Both the position numbers and the translations under genes were made by a program. Of a stretch of 64,000 nucleotides of DNA, positions 17,625 to 26,654 are shown in pieces. Under the pieces are notes generated by a model, which saw only the letters and a program-made list of their open reading frames with translations, did no database searches and was not told the DNA's origin. Position 1 is the stretch's first letter. Each line of letters opens with the position of its first letter. Source of the stretch: Streptomyces sp. WAC08241 (GTDB taxonomy: Bacteria; Actinomycetota; Actinomycetes; Streptomycetales; Streptomycetaceae); assembly GCA_007858575.1 (NCBI GenBank), contig CP042279.1:6169001-6233000 (forward strand), in the 5' to 3' direction.

Positions 17625-19166
17625 ATGCCGAAAATCGCCGACAGCCCCGCGCGCACCGCGCTCACGCCCGACCCCGGGCGCTGGAAGGCCCTGGTCTTCA
17701 TCGCCCTCGCCCAGCTCATGGTCGTCCTCGACGCGACGATCGTGAACATCGCCCTGCCCTCCGCCCAGCAGGACCTCGGGATCTCGGACGGCAACCGGCA
17801 GTGGGTCATCACCGCCTACGCCCTCGCCTTCGGCGGACTCCTCCTCTTCGGCGGCCGCATCGCCGACCTGTGGGGCCGCAAGCGCACCTTCATCGTCGGC
17901 CTGGCCGGCTTCGCTGCCGCCTCCGCCCTCGGCGGGGCCGCGACCGGCGAGGCCATGATGCTCGGCGCCCGCGCGCTCCAGGGCGCCTTCGGCGCGCTCC
18001 TCGCGCCCGCCGCGCTCTCGCTGCTCGCCGTGACCTTCACCGACGCCAAGGAGCGCGCCAAGGCCTTCGGCATCTACGGCGCGATCGCCGGCGGCGGCGG
18101 CGCCGTGGGCCTGATCCTCGGCGGCTTCCTGACCGAGTACCTGAACTGGCGCTGGACCTTCTTCGTCAACATCCCGTTCGCCGTGGTCGCCGCCGTCGGC
18201 GCGTACCTCGTCGTCCGCGAGCCGGCGGACGGCCGCAACCGCTCCCCGCTCGACGTCCCCGGCGTCATCCTGTCCACCCTGGGCCTGGTCGCCCTCGTGT
18301 ACGGCTTCACCCGCGCCGAGTCCGAGGGCTGGAGCGACGCCGGCACGATCGGCCTGTTCGTCGGCTCCGCCGTGCTGCTCCTGGCCTTCGTGGTCACCGA
18401 GTCGCGCGTGAAGTCCCCGCTGCTCCCGCTGCGCGTCCTGGCCGACCGCAACCGCGGCGGCGTCTACCTGTCGCTCGGCCTCGCCGTCATCGCGATGTTC
18501 GGCCTGTTCCTCTTCCCTGACGTACTACCTCCAGGTCGTCAAGGGGTACTCGCCGGTCAGGACGGGCTTCGCGTTCCTGCCGATGATCGTGGGCATGATC
18601 ACGGGCTCGACCCAGATCGGCGCGCGCCTGATGACCCGCGTCCCGCCGCGCCTGCTGATGGCCCCGGGCTTCCTGGCCGCCGCCGTCGGCATGCTGCTCC
18701 TGACCCGATTGGAGATCGGCACCTCGTACGCCGGTCTGATCCTGCCCGCGCAGTTGCTGCTCGGCCTGGGCATGGGCACCGCCTTCATGCCGGCGATGTC
18801 GCTCGCGACGCACGGCGTGGACCCGCGCGACGCCGGCGTGGCCTCCGCGATGGTCAACACCTCGCAGCAGGTCGGCGGCGCCATCGGCACCGCCCTCCTG
18901 AACACGATCGCGGCCTCGGCCACCACCGCCTACCTGACCGGCCACGCGGCCGGCGCCACCACTTCCCGGCCGCCCAGAAGCTGCTCCAGCTCCAGGGCAT
19001 GGTCGAGGGGTACGCGGCGGCCATCTGGTGGGCGGTCGGCATCCTGGCCGTCTCGGCCGCGATCGCCTTCGCGTTCATCACCACCGGGAAGCCGGGGAGC
19101 GGCGTGGTCGCCGGGTCCGGCACGGGTGCGGACGACGAGGTGAGGATCCCGGTCGTCGCCCACTGA
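17625..19166 (+). CDS. MFS drug exporter, DHA2 (EmrB/QacA) type
   Basis: About 513 aa, 14 TM helices. ATG 17625 is preceded by AAGAGGTGG. Motifs: FIALAQLMVVLDATIVNIALP (TM1 and motif D1), GGRIADLWGRKRTF (motif A), GARALQGAFGALLAPAALS (motif C-like), NWRWTFFVNIPFAV. Frames change near 18520 and 18960; the C-terminus is GMVEGYAAAIWWAVGILAV then a short hydrophilic tail. Paired with the upstream TetR gene. The convergent MarR gene begins 40 nt beyond its stop, with a shared hairpin. Confidence 0.92.
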   Translation: MPKIADSPARTALTPDPGRWKALVFIALAQLMVVLDATIVNIALPSAQQDLGISDGNRQWVITAYALAFGGLLLFGGRIADLWGRKRTFIVGLAGFAAASALGGAATGEAMMLGARALQGAFGALLAPAALSLLAVTFTDAKERAKAFGIYGAIAGGGGAVGLILGGFLTEYLNWRWTFFVNIPFAVVAAVGAYLVVREPADGRNRSPLDVPGVILSTLGLVALVYGFTRAESEGWSDAGTIGLFVGSAVLLLAFVVTESRVKSPLLPLRVLADRNRGGVYLSLGLAVIAMFGLFLFPDVLPPGRQGVLAGQDGLRVPADDRGHDHGLDPDRRAPDDPRPAAPADGPGLPGRRRRHAAPDPIGDRHLVRRSDPARAVAARPGHGHRLHAGDVARDARRGPARRRRGLRDGQHLAAGRRRHRHRPPEHDRGLGHHRLPDRPRGRRHHFPAAQKLLQLQGMVEGYAAAIWWAVGILAVSAAIAFAFITTGKPGSGVVAGSGTGADDEVRIPVVAH

Positions 19167-19185
19167 CCGCCGGAATCCCCGCGTC

Positions 19186-19224
19186 CCTGCCCTGGCCCCG
19201 CGTACTCAGCGGAGCCAGGGCAGG
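19186..19224. terminator. Hairpin between convergent exporter and MarR gene
   Basis: CCTGCCCTGGC / GCCAGGGCAGG, 11-bp perfect arms with a 17-nt loop that contains the MarR stop codon. Likely bidirectional. Confidence 0.65.
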
Positions 19225-19693
19225 TCCGCGTCCGGGTCCGTCGGTTCGAGGCCCTCGGCCATCACCCGCATGATCTCGCCGAGCTGCTTCACCTGCTCCG
19301 CGGAGAGCCGGTCGAACAGGGCCTGGCGCACGGCCGCCACGTGGCCGGGCGCGTTCCGCCGGAGGACCTCCATGCCCTCGTCCGTGAGCCGGGCGAACTG
19401 GCCGCGCTTGTCGGAGGGCAGTTCTCGCGCCGCACCCAGCCGTTCTTCTCCAGGCGGGCCACGGCGTGGGAGAGCCGGGAGCGGGTGATCTTGGCGTCCT
19501 TGGCGAGTTCGGTCATCTGCATGCGGCGCCGGGGCGCCTGGGAGAGGTGGACGAGCAGGCCGTAGTAGACGTGCGGCATCCCGGCGTCGCGCTGCAACTG
19601 GCGGTCGAGGTGGTCCTCCAGGAGCGTGGTGGCGTGGAGGTAGGCGCGCCAGACGTGGTGTTCCTCGTCGGTGAGCCAGCGCGGTTCGGTCAT
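19206..19693 (-). CDS. MarR-family transcriptional regulator
   Basis: About 162 aa. ATG 19693 follows GGGAG; three upstream in-frame ATGs exist but lack an SD. Winged helix: LVHLSQAPRRRMQMTELAKDAKITRSRLSHAV, then LEKNGWVRREN; after a frameshift near 19420 comes KRGQFARLTDEGMEVLRRNAPGHVAAVRQALF, the usual wing and dimer helices. It is divergent from the DODA-type dioxygenase. TTGAA-type palindromes cover the dioxygenase promoter, so it probably senses an aromatic ligand and represses that gene. Confidence 0.9.
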
Positions 19694-19725
19694 GTCTCCC
19701 ATGGTTCCCATCGTACGACTCATTC

Positions 19726-19779
19726 TTGAAAGTTGAACTAAGTCGGCTTATGCTGCGACCGATGAGCTTGAAGTTTCAA
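19726..19779 (+). promoter_or_regulatory. Promoter and MarR-type operators for the dioxygenase
   Basis: -35 TTGAAA (19726-19731), exactly 17 bp, -10 TATGCT (19749-19754). Two related TTGAA motifs overlap it: TTGAAAGTTGAA on the -35 and the palindrome TTGAAGTTTCAA at 19768-19779 just past the expected start of transcription. Confidence 0.65.
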
Positions 19780-19806
19780 TGAATCGGGAACGCGAAGGAG
19801 CCAGAG

Positions 19807-20609
19807 GTGGTCGCCATGGATGCCACGGACGCCGTGCGGGAGCGGATGCCCGCCCTCTACCTGTCCCACGGGGCCCCGCCGCTCGCCGACGACCCCGTCT
19901 GGCCCGGCCAACTGGCCGCCTGGTCCGCCGGCCTGCCGCGCCCGAAGGCGATCCTCGTGGTCTCCGCCCACTGGGAGGAGGCCCCGCTCGCCCTCGGCGC
20001 CACCGAGACCGTCCCCCTCGTGTACGACTTCTGGGGCTTCCCCGAGCACTACTACCGGTCGGGTACGCGGCCCCCGGCGCGCCCGCGCTCGCCGAGAGCG
20101 TCCGCAAGCTGCTCCGCGCGCCCGGCACGCCCGTGCAGGACGTCCCCGACCGGGGCTCGACCACGGCGCGTACGTGCCGCTCGTCGAGATGTTCCCGGAC
20201 GCCGACGTCCCCGTGCTCCAGATCTCCCTGCCCACCCTCGACCCGCGCCGCCTCATGGACGTCGGGCGCCGGCTCGCCCGCTGCGCGACGAGGGCGTCCT
20301 GATCGTGGGCAGCGGCTTCTTCACCCACAACCTGGCCGCGCTCCGGCACCCCGGGGGCGGCGTGCCCGGCTGGTCCGCCGAGTTCGACGCCTGGGGCCAC
20401 GAGGCCCTCGCCGCGCGGGACGTGGACGCCCTCTTGGACTTCGCGCACGCGTCGCCCGCCGGACGCCTCGCCCACCCCCGCACCGAGCACTTCGCCCCCT
20501 CTTCGTCACCCTGGGCGCGGCGGACGCGGCCGGGGACCTGGACACGGAGCGGTCGGTGATCGACGGCTTCTGGATGGGCCTGGCCAAGCGGTCCGTGCAG
20601 TTCGGGTAG
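19807..20609 (+). CDS. DODA-type extradiol ring-opening dioxygenase (LigB/YgiD family)
   Basis: About 265 aa. GTG 19807 follows AAGGAG; ATG 19816 is an alternative. Non-haem metal enzyme cleaving catechol-like rings: ALYLSHGAPPL (first His), ILVVSAHWEE (second His), LDHGAYVPL (third His, after shifts near 20065 and 20150), LIVGSGFFTHNL, and C-terminal SVIDGFWMGLAKRSVQF. Further shifts near 20280 and 20505. YgiD relatives open DOPA-type catechols. Divergent from a MarR gene, which fits aromatic-inducible control. Confidence 0.88.
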
Positions 20610-20621
20610 TCGTCCGGGCGG

Positions 20622-21638
20622 TCAGCGGAACACCGGCGCGTTCAGCTCGACCGAGCGGACGGCGGCCGCGAGCGCGAGCGGACCGCCCACGTCGAGCGCC
20701 GTGTCCGTGAACTTGATCGTGTGGTCGTCGCCGTGCGCCGCCGCCCGCGCGAAGACCTCCTCGGGGGTCAGGGAGGTCGCCTCGTACGGGGCGGCCTCCA
20801 CCGGGGTGTACGCGGCGGTCACCGCGGCCGACGCCGCCCAGGCCGCCGACAGGCTCGGCGCCCACAGCGCGCGGGGAGCGCGGGCAGGGCGCGCAGGACC
20901 GCGTTCGGCGCGGTCGCCGCGTGCACCAGCATGGTCGGCTCGCCGTGGCCGTGGGTCGCGTACCGGTGCGTCGCCGCCGCCACCAGCTCCGTCAGGCGCG
21001 CCCTCGCCGTGTCCGGGTCCGGCGCGTCGCCCCACACGGAAAGGCCGTGAGCTGCGCGAGCCGGTGCCGGATCCCGCCGTCCTGCTCCGGGACCGGCGGC
21101 ACGGCGTCGAGCGCGGCCGCCGCCGACGGCGCGGCGGCCAGCGGGGCGAGCGGCGGGAGCGGCTGGTGACGGCCGCCCAGTAGCCGAGGGCGTGCGCCAG
21201 CTCGGCGAGGCGGGGACCGCTGTCCGCGTCGCCCTCGGGGACGCGAGCAGGGTCCGTACGGCGTGGCCCGTGCGGATCACCGGGTGCGTCGCCCCGGCCG
21301 CGATCCCCGGGAGCAGCCGGGGCCACCACTCGGCCAGCACCGCCCGCCAGGGGTGTTCGGCCAGCTCCCGGGCGAAGAACCGGGTCCAGTCGGTGATCCG
21401 GGCCGGGTCGCCGAGCGCTCGCGCCAGCCGTCCGCCGTGACGGGGGCGTACGGGGCGGCGGCTCCTCCAGCTTGTCCGCGTAGTGGTCCAGCCAGCGGTG
21501 CACGGCGGCGGCCTGCCCGTGGCGGACCAGCGCCTCCACGGCCATCGGGGCGTGGTTGGTCAGCCGGCCGTCGCGCTCGGGCCCGGAGGCGTGGAGCCGT
21601 TCGAGGGCCTCGTCCAGGGTGCCGGTGGTGTCGGTCAT
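20622..21638 (-). CDS. Questin oxidase-like protein (PF14027 family)
   Basis: About 335 aa after frame changes near 21455, 21225, 21040 and 20875. Start ATG 21638. The N-terminus LDEALERLHASGPE and LTNHAPMAVEALVRHG plus VHRWLDHYADKLE are typical of the questin-oxidase family, whose fungal members do Baeyer-Villiger-type opening of anthraquinones without a recognisable cofactor. Later blocks: LLPGIAAGATHPVIRTGHAVR, LAELAHALGYWAA, EPTMLVHAATAPNAVLRALP, HGDDHTIKFTD (conserved His/Asp). Bacterial members have no proven function. It is convergent with the dioxygenase and 12 nt from its end. Confidence 0.8.
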   Translation of the reverse strand: MTDTTGTLDEALERLHASGPERDGRLTNHAPMAVEALVRHGQAAAVHRWLDHYADKLEEPPPRTPPSRRTAGASARRPGPDHRLDPVLRPGAGRTPLAGGAGRVVAPAAPGDRGRGDAPGDPHGPRRTDPARVPEGDADSGPRLAELAHALGYWAAVTSRSRRSPRWPPRRRRRPRSTPCRRSRSRTAGSGTGSRSSRPFRVGRRAGPGHGEGAPDGAGGGGDAPVRDPRPRRADHAGARGDRAERGPARPARAPRALWAPSLSAAWAASAAVTAAYTPVEAAPYEATSLTPEEVFARAAAHGDDHTIKFTDTALDVGGPLALAAAVRSVELNAPVFR

Positions 21639-21680
21639 GGACCGACGGTAGGACGGGCGAGGGAGGCGGCGGAACGGGCG

Positions 21681-21716
21681 CGGGACCTAGTCCCGGGGGC
21701 TCCGGAGACCTAGGTC
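21681..21716. promoter_or_regulatory. Two short palindromes upstream of the questin-oxidase-like gene
   Basis: CGGGAC-cta-GTCCCG (21681-21695) and GACCTAGGTC (21707-21716) lie 43-78 bp upstream of the minus-strand start, in the position of a promoter/operator. No partner regulator is adjacent. The rest of the 440-bp gap towards hrdD shows no gene. Confidence 0.35.
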
Positions 21717-21991
21717 GCGTCCGGTGCGCCGGGGCCGGTGCGTCACGACCGGGGCCCGCCGCCCCGTCACCGTCCTCCCCGGGCAACCACCCGCCCCCGC
21801 CCCGCGTCTGAAGGGGTGGCGCCGCATGTGATCGCGGTCTCACCGACAGTGTGGTCGAGGACCTCCGCGAGGGGCGCCGCACCACCCTCCGCGTCCGGTC
21901 TGACCTGCGCCTCCGCAGGCCCCGACGGCATGCCCACGGGGGCGGAAGCCGCGCAGGATACTGCATGATCGCGAAAATCCCTGTGCCGGGT

Positions 21992-22018
21992 GGGAATTCT
22001 GTCCTGATTCCAGTCGTT
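21992..22018 (+). promoter_or_regulatory. SigR-type promoter of hrdD
   Basis: GGGAAT, 18-bp spacer, GTT: matches the GGAAT-N18-GTT consensus of the thiol-stress sigma factor SigR. hrdD of S. coelicolor is a known SigR target with such a promoter. The start codon is ~62 bp downstream. Confidence 0.8.
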
Positions 22019-22079
22019 GTTTCCGTCGGATGCAGGGCACCCGAAAGGGTGTCGTGACCTACTCAGCAAGGGAGCACGC

Positions 22080-23080
22080 ATGGCAACCCGTGCCGTCGCC
22101 CGCCGTCGGACCTCCGCCCAGAGCGGGGCAGAGCGGACGAGCAGCGTTCGCGCCGTGGGCGGGGAGATCGCCGACCGCGACCTGGTCGGCATGTACCTCG
22201 ACGAGATCGCGCGCACGCCCCTGCTCGACGCCGCCAAGGAGGTCGAGCTCTCCCAGACGATCGAGGCCGGGGTCTACGCCCAGCAGATACTCGACGACGA
22301 GGTGGACAGTGAGGCGGGCGGCGCGTCCCGCGAGGAGCTCGAGGCGCTGGCCGCCGAGGGCGAGCGTGCCAAGGACCTCTTCATCAAGTCCAACCTGCGG
22401 CTCGTGGTGGCCGTCGCCCGGCGCTACCCGCGCAGCGGGCTCCCCCGCTCGACCTGATCCAGGAGGGGAACGCGGGCCTGGTGCGCGCGGTCGAGAAGTT
22501 CGACTACGCGAAGGGCTTCAAGTTCTCCACGTACGCCACGTGGTGGATCCGGCAGGCCATCACCCGCTCCATCGCCGACCAGTCCCGCACCATCCGGCTC
22601 CCCGTCCACCTGGTGGAGGAGCTCGGCCGGATCCGGCGCGTGCAGCGCGAGTTCAACTGGGAGCACGGGCGCGAGCCCGAGCCTGCGGAGATCGCCGCCG
22701 AGCTCGGCTCGACGCCGGAGCGGGTCGTCGACGTCATGGACTGGGCGCGCGACCCCGTCTCGCTGAACATGTCGGTGGACGACGAGGGCGAGACCCAGTT
22801 CGGCGACCTGCTCGAGGACACCTCGGCGATCTCGCCCGAGCAGTCGAGTGCTCACGTTGCTGCGCAGCGAGGAGCTCGACGACCTCATCGACAAGCTGGA
22901 CCACCGCACGGCCTCGATCATCCGCATGCGGTACGGCATCGAGGACGGGCGCGAGCGGACGCTGACGGAGGTCGGCAGGAGCACGGCCTGACCCGCGAGC
23001 GGATCCGCCAGATCGAGAAGCACGCGCTCCTGGAGCTGAAGAAGATGGCCCGCGACACGGGCTTCGACGCGGTGGCCTAG
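22080..23080 (+). CDS. hrdD: RNA polymerase principal-like sigma factor HrdD
   Basis: Group 2 sigma-70 factor, about 333 aa. ATG 22080 has AAGGGAG. The N-terminus MATRAVARRR and the ADRDLVGMYLDEIARTPLLDAAKE region lead into region 2 (SNLRLVVAVARRYP, LIQEGNAGLVRAVEKFDY, KGFKFSTYATWWIRQAITR), region 3 (IRLPVHLVEELGRIRRVQREF) and region 4 (LDHRTASIIRMRYGIEDG, then HGLTRERIRQIEKHALLEL). Frames change near 22440, 22845 and 22975. It lacks the long acidic N-terminus of HrdB, and length plus the SigR promoter fit HrdD. The conserved promoter implies induction by thiol oxidation. Confidence 0.88.
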
Positions 23081-23136
23081 CGCTTCTCCGCGGCGGCCCG
23101 GAGCCTTGGTGGCCCGGATCCTTCCGTGGCCGGCCG

Positions 23137-23168
23137 GGGCCCGGGGACGGTCACGTTCCCGGGGCCCT
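23137..23168. terminator. Hairpin between convergent hrdD and WYL genes
   Basis: GGGCCCGGGG...TTCCCGGGGCCC forms a strong stem with one bulge around a CGGTCACG loop, placed in the 102-bp gap between the two 3' ends. Confidence 0.6.
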
Positions 23169-23182
23169 GCCGACCCCCGTGT

Positions 23183-24141
23183 CTACCTCCGTACCGACGC
23201 CGCCAGGCGCCCCGCCAGGTCCTCCACGTACGCCCGCAGGGGCTCCGGGCCGTGGACGGTGAAGGGGCGTCGACCAGGGCCAGCCGGAGCGCCAGCCACT
23301 CGACCGAGTCGGCGGCGCGGGTGCGCAGCCGGTAGGTGACCGGGCCCGTCGGGGCCGGGACCAGATGGGCCGGGAGCCGGGCCGTCACGAAGTCGGCCGG
23401 GGCCTCGAAGGAGACGTCCAGGTCCAGCTCCGGCTGCGACCGGGCCATCGAGCGGGTGAGCATCTGCGCCGCGTCGCCCGCCGGCAGCTCGCGCGGGGTG
23501 AAGCGGGCCCCGGTGGCCAGCGGGTCGCTGACCCGGTCGACCCGGAAGGTGCGCCAGTCCTCGCGCCCCAGGTCGTACGCGACGAGGTACCAGCGGTGCC
23601 CGGTGGAGACCAGCCGGTAGGGCTCGACCAGGCGCTTCGTCTCGGCGCCGTCGCCCGCCCGGTAGCCGAAGCGCAGCTTCTCCCGCCCGGTGACCGCGCC
23701 CGCGAGCGCGGTCAGGGTGGCGGGCGCGACCGTGGCGCCGTCGCCCCTGGTCAGCGGGATCGTCGCGTTCTGGAGGGTGGAGACCCGGTGCCGCAGCCGG
23801 GTGGGAAGGACCTGCTCCAGCTTCGCCAGGGCCCGTACGGACGCCTCCTCGACGCCCTCGATGGCGTGCCCGGCCCCGGCGCGCAGGCCGACCGCGATGG
23901 CGACGGCCTCCTCGTCGTCGAGGAGCAGCGGCGGCAGGGCCGTACCGGCGACGAGGCGGTAGCCGCCCACCGCGCCCAGGGTCGCCTCGACCGGATAGCC
24001 GAGGTCGCGGAGCCGGTCGATGTCGCGGCGGATGGTGCGCGGGGAGACCGAGAGGCGTTCGGCGAGCTCGCTTCCGGGCCACTCGCGCGGGGTCTGGAGG
24101 AGCGAGAGCAGGTTCAGGAGTCGTGCCGGGGTGTCCGTCAT
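23183..24141 (-). CDS. HTH/WYL-domain transcriptional regulator (YafY family)
   Basis: About 319 aa. N-terminal HTH_11 (LNLLSLLQTPREWPGSELAERL, SVSPRTIRRDIDRLRDLGYPV), AVGGYRLVAG, then a WYL domain (LRFGYRAGDGAETKRLVEPY, LVSTGHRWYLVAYDLGREDW, FRVDRVSDP) and a C-terminal WCX extension (WLALRLALVDAPF... LRAYVEDLAGRL). One frameshift near 23265. Start ATG 24141. It is divergent from a DHA2 exporter with a 63-bp gap holding two CCTATCT direct repeats, so it probably controls that exporter. Confidence 0.9.
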
Positions 24142-24157
24142 GCCGTCCAGGATGCGG

Positions 24158-24196
24158 CCTATCTAGGACGTGTTCTGACCTACATCACTCCTATCT
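24158..24196. repeat. CCTATCT direct repeats in the WYL/exporter gap
   Basis: CCTATCT at 24158-24164 and again at 24190-24196, 32 bp apart, flank the divergent region between the WYL regulator and the DHA2 exporter. Candidate regulator half-sites. Confidence 0.45.
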
Positions 24197-24204
24197 TTCT
24201 TCGT

Positions 24205-25796
24205 ATGAGTTCACACGACGCCGTCACGGACGCGGCGAACCAGGCCGGACCCGGCACCGACTCCGCCACCGTCCCCGCCTCCGGTACCGTCCCCGGCACC
24301 GACCCCGGCGACAAGCGGCGCTGGATCGCCCTCGCCATCGTCATGACCGCCGCCTTCATGGACCTGGTCGACGCCACGATCGTCAACATCGCGATCCCCA
24401 GCATCGAGCGGGACCTCGGCGCCAGCATCGGGGCCATCCAGTGGATCACCGCCGGGTACGCGCTCGCGTTCGCCGCCGGTCTGATCACCGGCGGGCGGCT
24501 CGGCGACATCTACGGCCGCAAGCGGCTCTTCCTCCTCGGCACCGCCGGCTTCACGCTCGCCTCGGCGCTCTGCGGCCTCGCGGCCAACCAGGAGATGCTG
24601 ATCGGCTCCCGCCTCCTCCAGGCGCGGCGGCCGCGATGATGGTGCCGCAGGTCCTGTCGATCGTCCACGCCACCTTCCCCGCGCACGAACGGGGCAAGGT
24701 CTTCGGCCTGTTCGGCGCGATCGTCGGCCTGGGCGCGGTCTCCGGACCGCTGCTCGGCGCGCTGCTCACCCAGTGGAACATCGCGGGCCTGGAGTGGCGC
24801 CCGATCTTCCTCATCAACCTGCCGGTCGGCATCGCGGGCCTGCTCCTGGGCCGGAAGTTCATCACCGAGTCCAAGGCGCCGAAGGCGCTCCGCCTCGACC
24901 TGGTCGGCGTGCTCCTGGTGACGGCCGCGCTGCTCATGCTGATCTACCCGCTGACGCGCGGCCGCGAGCTGGACTGGCCGCTGTGGGGCCACCTGATGAT
25001 GGCCGGCAGCCTGCCCGTCTTCGGCGCCCTCGTCGCGTACGAGAAGTACAAGGCGCGCAAGGACGGTTCGCCGCTCGTCGAGCTGTCGCTGTTCAAGGTG
25101 AAGAGCTTCGCCGCCGGCGTCGCGGTCCAGTTGACCTTCGGCGTCGTGATGGGCATCTTCTTCCTGGTCTGGACGCTCTACATGCAGATCGGGCTCGGCT
25201 GGAGCGCGCTGCGGGCGGGCCTCACCGGGGTGCCGTTCTCGATCGCGGTCTCGGTGGCCGCCGGCCTGTCCGTGCAGCAGTTGGTGCCGCGCTTCGGCCG
25301 CAAGGTGCTCCAGGCGGGCGCCCTGACGATGACGGCGGGCGTCCTGCTCTACCTCTTCGAGGCCGACCGGTACGGGACGGGGATCGCGTCCTGGCAGATG
25401 ATCCCGCCGCTGGTCGTCATGGGCCTCGGCATGGGCCTGATCGTGGCCCTGCTGACGGACGCGGTCCTCTCCGAGGTCCCGCGCGAGCACGCCGGCTCGG
25501 CCTCGGGCCTGATCAACACGACCACCCAGATGGGCAACGCGCTCGGCCTCGGCCTGGTGTCGGTCGTCTTCTTCGGCGCCATCGACGACGAGCGCCTCGC
25601 CCAGGCCCCGGCGGAGACGGGCGCGGCCTTCACGGAGGCCTTCCAGAACTCCCTGGGCTGGGTGGCGGGCGTCCTCGCCGTGATCTTCCTGGTGATGTTC
25701 GCCCTCCCCGCGAAGCCGAAGCAGCACCTGGAGGGCGGCGGAGACGAGCCCGCCCCGGAGCCCGGCGTCGAGAAGGAACCGGCGCTCACGCACTGA
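24205..25796 (+). CDS. MFS drug exporter, DHA2 type
   Basis: About 530 aa, 14 TM helices. ATG 24205 has no purine-rich SD; a -10-like TATCTT ends 8 nt upstream, so the message may be leaderless. A Thr/Pro/Gly-rich ~30-residue lead precedes WIALAIVMTAAFMDLVDATIVNIAIP. Motif A GGRLGDIYGRKRLF, then GLIVGLGAVSGPLLGALLT and EWRPIFLINLPVGIAGLLL. One frameshift near 24630. The C-terminus is a charged tail. Paired with the divergent WYL regulator; a terminator follows. Confidence 0.92.
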
Positions 25797-25810
25797 GCCC
25801 GGCTCCGCGG

Positions 25811-25850
25811 AAGGGCCCCGCCCCGGACATCTCTCGGGCCGGGGCCCTTT
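25811..25850 (+). terminator. Terminator after the DHA2 exporter
   Basis: AAGGGCCCCG ... CGGGGCCCTTT, 10-bp arms, with an inner CCCCG/CGGG extension and a short T run, 14 nt past the stop. Confidence 0.8.
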
Positions 25851-25990
25851 CGCGTACGGAAGGGCCCGGGCCCTCGTGCACGGCGAAGGGCGGGCGTCGC
25901 GCACCGCTCTCCCGGCGCCGGGTACCGGGCACACCGGCCGCACGACCGGACCGGCCGGGCCGCGCGGGCACGGTGGGGGCTTCTCGGGGC

Positions 25991-26553
25991 TCAGGAGGAA
26001 GTCCGGCGCCGTCGAAGGCGCAGCAGCACCCCGCCCACCGCCAGGGCCGCCGCGGCTCCCGAAGCGGCGCCGATGGCCAGGCCGCCCCCGAAACCCGGTC
26101 CTTCGCCCGACGCGGCGCCCTCGCTCCGTCCCGACACCGTCACCTTCGAGCGCAGGACGATCGAGGGTAGTCGCACACGTGGTCGCGGTTCTCCTCCGTC
26201 ACGCAGTCGGCCTCCTCGTGCCGCAGCGTGAACGTCACCGGATACGTCCCTGGCTCCACCGTCTCCTTGACCCGGCCCGCGCCCACCCACGCACGCCCGG
26301 TGTCCCCGAGAACAGTGCCGTCCGCCAACGCGGGACTGGAGATCTCGACCCCGGTCGGTGCGGGTTGCCCGGCTCCTCCTTGACCGTGAGGCTCACCGCC
26401 CCTCCGGGCGCCACGGGCCCCCGACGGAACCGTGCGCCTGTCCCGGAAGGGGAGCCGGTCGGCGTGGGCCGCCCCGGCCTGCCCGACCACCGCCAAGGAA
26501 AAGGAGATCGCGACAAGACCACAACGGACGGATAAACGCGTGAAGTTGATCAT
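25991..26553 (-). CDS. Small secreted, C-terminally membrane-anchored protein of unknown function
   Basis: About 187 aa after shifts near 26440, 26360 and 26165. ATG 26553; the SD is weak. Signal peptide FTRLSVRCGLVAISFSLAVV...GAAHA. The extracellular part has PGGAVSLTVKEEPG, SSPALADGTVLGDTGRAWVGAG and VEPGTYPVTFTLRHE, a beta-sandwich-like pattern, with a Cys pair (ADCVTEENRDHVCDYP). The C-terminus is FGGGLAIGAASGAAAALAVGGVLL then LRRRRTSS: one TM helix plus basic stop-transfer, without an LPXTG/LAXTG sorting motif. Divergent from a secreted protease, so the pair may work at the cell surface. Family not recognised. Confidence 0.7.
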
Positions 26554-26654
26554 ACGTGCTTCTTTCTGTCGGCAGCGGCTTTACGATCATGACCGACCTT
26601 GACGCAGCCACACCAGACGACGTGGCATACGTCTCTTTCACAGGGGAAGCAACC

